DNA from: Trichobilharzia regenti | Taxonomy: Eukaryota > Platyhelminthes > Trematoda > Strigeidida > Schistosomatidae | NCBI GenBank assembly: GCA_944472135.2 | Contig: OX235267.1 | Span: 41,199,312-41,263,311 of the forward strand | Reading direction: 5' to 3' | Length of the DNA: 64,000 nucleotides | Shown here: one piece after another, positions 55,981 to 64,000 of the stretch | How positions within the stretch are numbered: the stretch's first letter is position 1 | Layout: every line of letters begins with the position of its first letter | Made by a program: the position numbers and the translations under genes | Notes under the pieces: generated by a model | Databases searched by the model: none | Seen by the model: the letters and a program-made list of their open reading frames with translations, nothing else | What the model was told of the DNA's origin: nothing

Positions 55981-56893
55981 AGGGGTATTACTGTATAAAA
56001 AAGTTTTATTGGAAAGACAAGCTGACAGCTTACTTCGCCTTCTCTCTGAGCATCTATTATTTAAACTGCTATCGGTAAACCAGTTACACCGGATGTAAAA
56101 TTAAGCATATTCATGGGATTCACTATTCTAATTTTCAAAAGAATGGATACCGAACAAAGATTACTCTTTTCGATAACCTCTTCATCATCAGGCTCTACAA
56201 TTATATATACATTATAGTGAATGAATGAATCAGTGTTATGAAAAACCTTAATGCGGTTTAAATAACATCGAATCAATAATATTGATAGATTACAGCTCAG
56301 TAGCATCAACATAACAATGCACTGAATATCAGAAAAATTAGGAAAGATAATATTACAAATTCATGAATTTATATTCTCTACTGAAGGCCGCCCAGGGCAG
56401 TAGTAGTGGTTGGCTGGACTTGCTTCTTTTGAATACAGAGCACTGGTTGTTTGAGGCGAATTGCAATAGCCTATGTTGTTTGGAGAATGCGGTGCTTGGA
56501 TGATTTTGGCAACTTATTAGGCACCCGGTAGGTGGTGATAGAGAAGGATTCTTCCACGCTGGCTGGCTTTGTGGCCAGTTTGCGCCAGATGGTCCAATAT
56601 CGAATTGTTAATGGTTTTCACTACACCTTTACTTAGGCATGGTGGGAGATGTTCTTGAGCGAGCACGAAAAATTAAGTTCCTAGAGCAACGGCCAATATA
56701 ACTCGCCCCACAAGTTGTTGATTTGTTAAAATTCATTAAGGGGAATAAATTTATAAAAAGGTTTTATTGGAAAGACAAACTAAAAACTTATTTTGCCTCC
56801 TCTATGAGTATGTATCATTTAAACTGCTATTGGTGAATCAGTTACATTGGATGTAAAATTAGGCATATTCATGGGATTTATTATTCTTATTTT
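55972..56893. repeat. Direct repeat pair flanking unassigned sequence
   Basis: About 150-165 bp at 55972-56120 recur at about 56727-56893 (AGTTTTATTGGAAAGACAA and CATATTCATGGGATT in both). The 600 bp between hold nothing recognised. Probably upstream parts of P3-type elements. Confidence 0.5.
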
Positions 56894-56894
56894 G

Positions 56895-57690
56895 TGTTTG
56901 ATCTCTTGAATTCTGAATGAGACTTCAGCAGAACATCTCCACTATATCCTCTTCTCTACGGTCCTATTTAGCTGGTTCCACGGTTGCCCATAAGCTTTCA
57001 TCTCCTCCTCATATAGTCCCTTCCAAGTCACCCTTGAAGTGATGCCTAACTAGTCATTTCCCATTCGCGTCAAATTCGATGGTCAGCTTAACTTGCGACA
57101 TCACCCAACTGTGTGCACTTAATCCTTCTCCATTTTCTTCCGAATATTTTTCGAACAATAGTTTCTTGGTTGGTCACCTCACGGAGTTTCTAACTCTCTC
57201 TGGTCACCTGATCTTGATCAGGGAGTCAGCTAAGACATCTGTTCATATAAGTCTGCAGTAGCCTTTTTAAAACGGCTTTCGTGAAAACGTCAAATATGTT
57301 AGAAGAACTGACTGACTTAACATTAGTACTGAAAATACGAGTTCTGTTGTCTATCGTTAGTTCAAAAGATTTTCAAACTGATGATTTGGGAGTGATAGAT
57401 GTCTGTCTCACCTGTCCGATTCTGCTGTTGACATCTTCATCTGTACTGTCACCCCATATTTGAAACGAGGCTTCCTAGCTGGATAAGTTGAAGGAAGTGA
57501 CCTATTTGAAATTTCTTCCGTTGAAAGTGATTGTGCTTGTCGTTGTTGTTGCTTGGTTATCTTCATCAATCGCGTTTTCTCTAAGTTCACTTGAAGTGCC
57601 CTCTTCACCGATGATGTCCCCCTCCTGTTTTTTGACACAAAGCTTTCTTCACTACTCAATTTGTTCGTATTCTGGTAAATGATGATCGCA
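56895..57690 (-). mobile_element. RTE-B retrotransposon, 3' part, degenerate
   Basis: Minus-strand copy with the 3' tail at about 56893 and RALQVNLEKTRLMKITKQQQ (about 57605-57545). Confidence 0.75.
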
Positions 57691-57891
57691 TACTTGTGCC
57701 TTCTTCATTAAACATCCCTGAAATGACTGCATATTTTGAACTTTTATCATCATGGGACATTAAACTACTAACAGATTTGGAGATCACAAAGTCTTCTGAT
57801 GTACTTCCGTTTAATAGTAACGTTTTTCATGTTTTCTCACTCATTCTGTCTTCTAGAACCCGCCTTTAGGTTTTGAGAAATTAAATAGGTG

Positions 57892-58735
57892 TGTGGTGAG
57901 AGCGGGCTGTTAGTCAAAATTGGTGGACAGTAATTTACGTCAATGTTTGCGTCCCCAATATTGGTCGTGAGAAAAATAAGAACGAAGGCTTTGCGTAGGC
58001 AGAAACAGTTAGCATTCAAGAAACAGCGACAAAGAGATGCAAGGTTAACTTTCTGTGAGAAACAACCAATCAGAGGACCGTGTTTTTCTGCTAACAATAA
58101 TCTATAATATGTACATGAAAATCTATAAATGTGTTGATTTCCTTAAAAAACGGTCTGTTGCCTGACCCTTGTCTTCTGTTGTTACATTTGGTGTCTCTGC
58201 CTACCGACAAATGGAAAGCCTATGCCCTGCAGTTTTTGATGGAGACATATGGATCTTCGGGCAGGACTCCTAGGCTTCTGCGCAGTTTAGTGGCGTTCAA
58301 GGTCTGTCAGCGATGAGGCTGTTACTTGGGACGCTGCTGGGGAGGTCGGGCGAAAGCAGCATATGAAAGTGTAAGGCAAAATACTGACGAATGTGCGACA
58401 GGCTTAGGCAAACAGTTTCCAAAGTGAGAAGGATCACATATGGTCATGTTGAGATGGGGTTACGCAGACACAATCGCAATGGTCAACAAAGAGAAACAGG
58501 TGAACATCAGCGATTGCCGAGATTTCAGACAGTAACACAAACGAGCACAGCCTCTAGAACCAAGAAGACCGAACCAACTTCAGTCGCAAGTCTTTGACTG
58601 GGTGACGAGTGTGATGAGAGCTGGCTGTAAGTCAAAACTGGTGAACAGTAATTTACGTCAATATTTATGTCCCCAATATTGGTCGTGAGAAAATTGAGAA
58701 CAAAGGCTTTGCGTAGGCGGATACAGTTAACAGGT
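57892..58735 (+). mobile_element. LTR retrotransposon, internally deleted
   Basis: A 5' LTR (57892-58186, TG to CA, 295 bp) is followed by TTTGGTGTCTCTGCC, a possible primer-binding region, and about 420 bp of internal sequence. A truncated second LTR (58610 to about 58732) follows. The internal part reads PTDKWKAYALQFLMETYG (about 58200-58253) and CDRLRQTVSKVRRIT (about 58394), perhaps gag remnants. No protease, RT or integrase remains, so the superfamily is not set. Confidence 0.7.
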
Positions 58736-59221
58736 GTCTCGTCATTCTGTAAGAAGTTAGATGGCCTGTGGACGTAGTTGTACGCCAGAAAAGTTCGGTA
58801 GCCTATGACAAATGCAAGAGAGTGTGAAATGTAATCTGAACCCTTTTCATTTTTTCTCTACAAGTCCAGAAGTTTTCTTTCGAGAAGAGATTCTGAAAGA
58901 TCTGAATCCACATTTTTGTACTCTAATACACGCCATGGGATCATTCTGAGTGCAGTTATATTCTTGACGTAAGTAATTTCAGCATTCCAACAATTCAACC
59001 TAGTTGTCGATTTCAACCTACCGTCCATTATAAGTTGTTAATCGAACAGACCGCTTCAACAATCAAGCATATCTCTCTCTCTCTCTGATGATTAAACACC
59101 CATTGAAATTTCAATCTCAGACTACTCGCAGGAATTATTGTCAAATCAGGGATGGCTGTGTGTAATGAAGGTTTTCTGTTATTCGTTCAGCCATAGAAAT
59201 CCCTTGGAGAATTCTAAAATA
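58736..59221. other. Unassigned sequence
   Basis: Nothing recognised. Confidence 0.3.
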
Positions 59222-61460
59222 GTAATAATAATAATAATAATTTGCTTTATTCCAGAAACAGTACTAGTGAGTGGTACAATGTGGAGTTTTCAGCACACAT
59301 CTACAACATTGCATCTAATTTCATAGCACATTTAAAAGGAGTATTACAAAAAAAATATTAAAAAACAACGAAAAATAACAAAAAATGCAAAAAAAATACC
59401 AAGTAGAAAGGAAGATAAACACCAATAATGAAAAATATTTCAGTATTGGGTAGTGGAAGCGTGATGAACAGTAACAGCTATAATCATACAAGAAGTTATG
59501 AGATGCAATTAAGAATGTTTATAGCCAAGATGATCAGTTAATTTGATTGAACAACACTAAACAATCATCAAATAAACATTTCAGGTTGTTTTTTTATTGT
59601 CAGCACTAATGCGGTGTTTGTAGTGGTAGTGTGAGTAATCATGCATAATACAAAAATTTTAGGATGGTGATAACGGCGTTCACAACCAAGATTGTCAGTT
59701 TTAATATTGCCGAATAAAAAATACAATCACAAAACTAATATTACATGATGGTTAATGACAGGACAATTTTGTAATACTCATAATGCTAATATAGTCGGAC
59801 CCAGTAGATACACGAAAGAAGGAATAGAATAAAGAATAAAAAAGTAAGCCAATGATAATAATATTAAGTAGCGAAGTATGTTTAAGAAGGTTGTTCACTA
59901 TAGAGTACAAATAAGAGAGTATAAGGGGAAATAACAAGGGTCAAAATTACGTTATTAACAACAAAGCAAGTCACGCTTAACATTGTCTCTGTCACTTAGA
60001 ACACGGCCTGGCTAAATATGGTATCGTTGAGTTCCTATACTTCGTTGTACGAGCATATATTATTTTATACTGATTTCTGGTTCTACCTGATGAGATAGAA
60101 GGAGAGAGTTGGGAATAGAGGGGGTGTTGGTGGTCGGAGAGTATGGTTTTAGACCATTTTTCACATGTACAGTTTACAATTTATTTAGGATAGTAGGCTA
60201 TATGCCTGTGTTAATCCTTTCGATTTATTGCACACAGGAGGTCCAATCTCGCCTTGAATGAATCAATGGATGGCGCTGATACGACGTGTTGCGGTAGGGA
60301 GTTCCAATGGTTCACAATTCGATGCGAAAAACGGATTTCCAGATGCAGACGATTCGACCGTGGTTTTTGAACCTTGAGGTGATGTCCTCGCAATTGGTTG
60401 GTGCTAGAAGGAAGAAGTAATTTAGATAAATTAGCTCCAAAATCATTTCTTAGGATACGGTAAGAAATGATTTTGGAGCTAATTTATTCAGATGCCTTTC
60501 TACCAATGCAGTGACGAGCTGACTGAGTTTTATACCCCTAGTCCTACTAACTACCTTCAACATCCTTCTCAGGATGGTATAGTCCTTTTTCAGTAGCCCA
60601 GGAAAGACTTATGGAGAGCAGTAGAGCAGCAGTAGAATACGTAAGATACGAGAGTTGACAAATTGTGAAAACAGAGGTTGAGCGATTTCAGTTAGTCTGA
60701 GTTTCTTAATGTAGTAGGTTAGACGGAACACTTTCTTAGAAATCGCTTGGATATGAGGTGACCAAGTAAGGTCGGAAGACAGAACTAATCCGAGGTATTT
60801 TGCATTAGACTTAGTTTCAGTTTTTGGTCCCCTCAATGCTACAGGCTTCCTGAGTGCTTACTAGTGTGGTGTAGATCTCGTTTATGTCTAAAGGAGAAGT
60901 CATTAGTCTCGCATTTTGAGGGATTCAGCACGAGGCCATTTAGTTTTGACCACTAACTGATGTCCGACAGGAAGCTATTTAATTTGAAACAGTCTGAATG
61001 AGACCTAACGGGAGGCGGAACAGTCAGGTCATCTGCATACTTGACGAAGTTGATTTCATCTCAAAGAGGCAAGTCATGTAAGAAGAAGGAAAGGAGAAAC
61101 GGAGAGAGAACAGCACCCTGAGGAACTCCAGCTTCAGTAAGCGGAGGAGAGAAAGATACACCACTATATACCGTGTACTGCATCCTATTAGAGAAGTAGG
61201 AGTGCAGCCAGTTGATAGTCCAGGACTCAGTTTGTGTAAGGCTAAGCTTGTTTAACAAAAAGCCTCTGGGTACAGAGTCGAAAGCAGGTGTGTAATCAAG
61301 GAACGTACAACGGACATACTTGGCCCTTTGTCTAAGGAGGATACGATGTTGTGATGAAACACAGCAGCAGCGTCTAAAGTACTTCTACCCTGTTCGTAAG
61401 CAAACTGCTTTAGATCATTTGAGAGGCTTAGGAAGTTAACAGGTTTATTCACGAAGCATC
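59222..61460 (-). mobile_element. CR1-like LINE, 5'-truncated, degenerate
   Basis: Minus strand, 5' to 3': DLKQFAYEQGRSTLDAA (about 61415-61365), WLHSYFSNRMQYTVYSG (about 61210-61160), EAGVPQGAVLSPFL (about 61130-61090), KYADDLT active site (about 61045-61020), KYLGLVLSSDLTWSPHI (about 60800-60750) and VNHWNSLPQHVVSAPSIDSF (about 60315-60255). The 3' end is a TTATTATTATTA repeat at 59222-59242. The frame is broken at least at 61250 and 60840. The VNHWNSLP end is typical of CR1/jockey-type LINEs. Confidence 0.85.
60427..60486. repeat. Perfect 26-bp hairpin inside the CR1-like LINE
   Basis: TAAATTAGCTCCAAAATCAT at the start of the left arm (60427-60452) is exactly answered by 60461-60486, with an 8-base loop GGATACGG. 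One arm encodes LINE protein; the other looks like its inverted duplicate. Confidence 0.8.
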
Positions 61461-61912
61461 CTGCACGATCCTCCTAATGCTACAAGCCCCATACTTCACT
61501 TGGAGAACATCACTGGTGCACCAGATAAAATATTTTCGGCTAACATGAAGCCGGATAAGTCATGGCAAATGACATGGAATACATAATAGCTGATTAAAAC
61601 GCAAGAAGAAGCAGTTTAATAATTATCACTCGAATACTCAGCATTCTATGATCACACATGAATGTCTTTAACAAACTTAAAAACGCACATGGAATTACTG
61701 AATACAGCCACTATTCAAGCGCTGGATTAACTCTGCACCGGTGAAATACCGTGTTTAGTTATCAAGTGAAATTATTCTACAATGGGACAATGTTCAGTCA
61801 AACAAAAAAGCATTACCATCAATCATGTTGACTATTGTCTGTGCAGAAACCCACTTATACATAATAGAATAATCACTACTACTGAAATGGTCTTAATATT
61901 AGTGAATAGATA
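61461..61912. other. Unassigned sequence
   Basis: Nothing recognised. Confidence 0.3.
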
Positions 61913-62219
61913 TGTGGTGAGAGCAGCCTGCTAGCCGATTGGTTGACATTAATCTACGTCAATGTCTAGGTCACTAATATGGGCCGTGAGAAAATATGAA
62001 CAAGGCTGTTTCAACAACCAATCACAGGAAACTTAAACGTGGGCAAATATGATTCACAGATAGATGGCTCCACCTTCCGAGGAACTCGAAAACAACCAAT
62101 CAGAAGACTGCGTTTGTCTACTTGACTAGGCTATAATAATGTATGTGAAATTTATACAAATACGTGTTGATTTTCGTAATAAAACGGTCTGTTGCCGGCC
62201 CTTGTCTTCTGTTGTTACA
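61913..62219 (+). repeat. Solo LTR with 4-bp target duplication
   Basis: 307 bp, TGTGGTGAGAG to TTGTTACA, flanked by GATA at 61909-61912 and 62220-62223. AATAAAA lies near the 3' end. Same family as 35992-36285. Confidence 0.85.
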
Positions 62220-62687
62220 GATATAGAAGAGGGAATACAAATTAATTTCATCAGTGTATTATTTTCCCTGTTCATGTGAAAATCATCTCATACAATGAAA
62301 TGAAACAGGATTTCGACTTGATACTCAGAATAAGTTTATACAGGGAGAAACCTAAACAGATCACAGTAGCAACATATCTGTCTGTCTCAAGAATATATGT
62401 ATGAAGAACACCTCGCAGTATTCTGCAGGAATACTTCATTTACTAATTGCATAAGATTGTTTTACTCAGGATTAAGTAAGGCAACCAATCAAATTGACGT
62501 GCTTAGCTCCCACCCATGACGGGATGGGTAAAACAGCAATCTTACGCTGATGACAATGCCATTCAAGAGAGCTCACAGTTAGCCACATCAATGTGAAATA
62601 ATAAGCTTCTCACAGAAAACAAAAGATGCAACATATTCCTTCATGAGTAGACATCTTACTTCCACAACTAGACATACAGTATAAAGT
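62220..62687. other. Unassigned sequence
   Basis: No gene or repeat recognised. Confidence 0.3.
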
Positions 62688-63599
62688 TTTTGATGTGGTT
62701 GTGTTCTCTGAGCTGGATGGTTAATTTGCGAAGCCGCCATCACCCTACTGGGTGACATCTTCAGCGATACTTCAATTTGATGAAGTGAACTTTTAGATTT
62801 CTCCACGAGTTTATTAATCATCTCTCCTAGTGGGTGAACTTGGACGTGATTGGTTGTTTTTGTGTGTTTTCACACCTTCTAGGTTACTTGTATTGGAACC
62901 ATATATAAAGGATATCTCAGAGATCACTACAAGACTCTTCAAACCTCTAGGAATTGACGTCGTACACAAACCAACAAAGTCACTTCAATCACTTCTATGT
63001 CAAACAAAAGACTCAGCAGCGAAAGAAGATAAAATCAACATCATCTACAAAATAAATTGTAACAACTGAGAAAATCACTACATTGGCCAAAGTGGACGTC
63101 TCCTTCATCCTCATATCCACGAACATAAGCTAGCGGTCAAAAGACATGACATCCACTCCCTCATATCACTACATACAGACAACCAAGGACATCAATTCGA
63201 CTGGGACAACCAGCGTTCAAATATTAGACAGAGGAAGCAACAAGAATGCTAGAGAATTTTTAGAAGCTTGGCTGGTATTCCAGTGAATCATCAATCAATA
63301 GACACATAGAGATAGACAAAATTTATCAACCGATAAGAAAGAAACTTCACACACAAAGGGTCAAAGTTCAAGTCAAAGAAACAATCAGTTCCAATACAAG
63401 TAACCTAGAAGGTGTGAAAACACACAAAAACAACCAATCACGTCCAAGTTCACCCACTAGGAGAGATGATTAATAAACTCGTGGAGAAATCTAAAAGTTC
63501 ACTTCATCAAATTGAAGTATCGCTGAAGATGTCACCCAGTAGGGTGATGGCGGCTTCGCAAATTAACCATCCAGCTCAGAGAACACAACCACATCAAAA
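62688..63599 (+). mobile_element. Penelope-like element P2 with near-perfect inverted terminal repeats
   Basis: The arms at 62688-62899 and 63388-63599 are both 212 bp and encode the same 44-residue conceptual peptide in opposite directions, so they are close to identical. Between them the plus strand has KDISEITTRLFKPLGIDVVH (about 62909), DKINIIYKINCNN, a stop where a cysteine is expected, then ENHYIGQSGRLLHP (about 63070) of a GIY-YIG domain. RT is absent. Confidence 0.85.
63515..63560 (+). ncRNA. Hammerhead relic in the P2 terminal repeat
   Basis: CTGAAGA (63523-63529), stem II GTCACCC/GGGTGAT, then GGCG in place of GAAA. Compared with 5079-5130 the catalytic GAAA box is lost, so it should be inactive. 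The opposite arm carries the same change. Confidence 0.6.
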
Positions 63600-63937
63600 T
63601 CATCCACCTGAGCTACAGATCTTCTCTATCATATCTATACAGTGTACAGTATTGCACAGTCAGCTTGACGGACACTATGAAACGAATACTAAGTGGAGTA
63701 CAAACATACTCAGGAATTCAGCAATACCTACAACCAAATACCTCGCATCCATAAAAACATTCGAATCAAGTCAGGAAAGATCATCTATCCGCCACCCTGT
63801 AGACTGACAACAACAAGTAAGTTCAACTATTATATGATTAGCAGAATAGCTTCAATAATTTTCGGAATGAAACACCTCTGTATTCTGCGTGAAACACAAG
63901 ACTTACAGATGTGAAATGTGATGGCCAGACATGTTGA
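63600..63937. other. Unassigned sequence
   Basis: Could be a continuation of P2-type sequence, but I find no match within the window. Confidence 0.25.
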
Positions 63938-64000
63938 ATATAATAATAATGATAATTTGCTTTTGCTTTATTCCAAAAACAGTACTAATGATACAGCAAG
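63938..64000 (-). mobile_element. CR1-like LINE 3' end, cut by window edge
   Basis: AATAATAATGATAATTTGC then GCTTTATTCCAAAAACAGTA match the 3' end of the LINE at 59222-59275. Confidence 0.7.

Overview
The window looks like genomic DNA of a digenean fluke, most likely a schistosome. It is AT-rich and packed with non-LTR retrotransposon, Penelope-like and tRNA-derived repeats. Several repeats carry hammerhead ribozyme motifs of the kind known from the schistosome Sm-alpha SINE. There are no operons and no bacterial features. The species cannot be fixed from the sequence alone.

One host gene is recognisable: the heterotrimeric G protein alpha subunit of the G(o) class, on the + strand. Six coding exons lie at 2338-2479, 25967-26130, 29245-29373, 37981-38110, 45351-45504 and 49547-49734. 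Each has consensus splice sites, and their phases and lengths match the vertebrate GNAO1/GNAI layout. They carry the switch I arginine region, the DVGGQ box, NKKD, TCAT and the C-terminal CGLY. The exons holding the myristoylation site and the GAGESGKS P-loop lie upstream of the window. Only 907 coding bases occupy 47.4 kb.

The introns and 3' flank are mobile DNA. I use working names. RTE-A is an APE-endonuclease/RT retrotransposon; an almost intact copy at 21017-24787 has an 18-bp target-site duplication and one frameshift. RTE-B is a second RT family with a CAA/CAG-rich tract and many broken copies. A CR1-like LINE sits at 15060-16312 and 59222-61460. Penelope-like elements with GIY-YIG domains occur at 2660-3368, 5048-5560, 39474-40393, 42202-43650, 54640-55980 and 62688-63599. 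An LTR retrotransposon is present as two solo LTRs and one deleted copy. SINEs have tRNA-like heads: T1 and T4 share one head, T2 and T3 have different heads and carry hammerheads, and there are a few Sm-alpha-like pieces.

The most interesting signal is how the hammerhead-bearing repeats are arranged. T2, T3 and Sm-alpha-like copies recur as head-to-head inverted pairs and as head-to-tail partial dimers, the same layout as the Penelope-like elements here. Their hammerheads mostly have a very short, self-complementary stem III, which would favour cleavage in dimeric RNA. This suggests, but does not prove, that Penelope-type machinery mobilises these SINEs. A second clear pattern is modular: the shared T1/T4 head is joined either to the 3' tail of the CR1-like LINE or to the 3' tail of RTE-B.

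The 3.5 kb after the G(o) stop codon (49735-53240) is poor in recognisable transposons and rich in microsatellites. It probably holds the 3' UTR and proximal flank.
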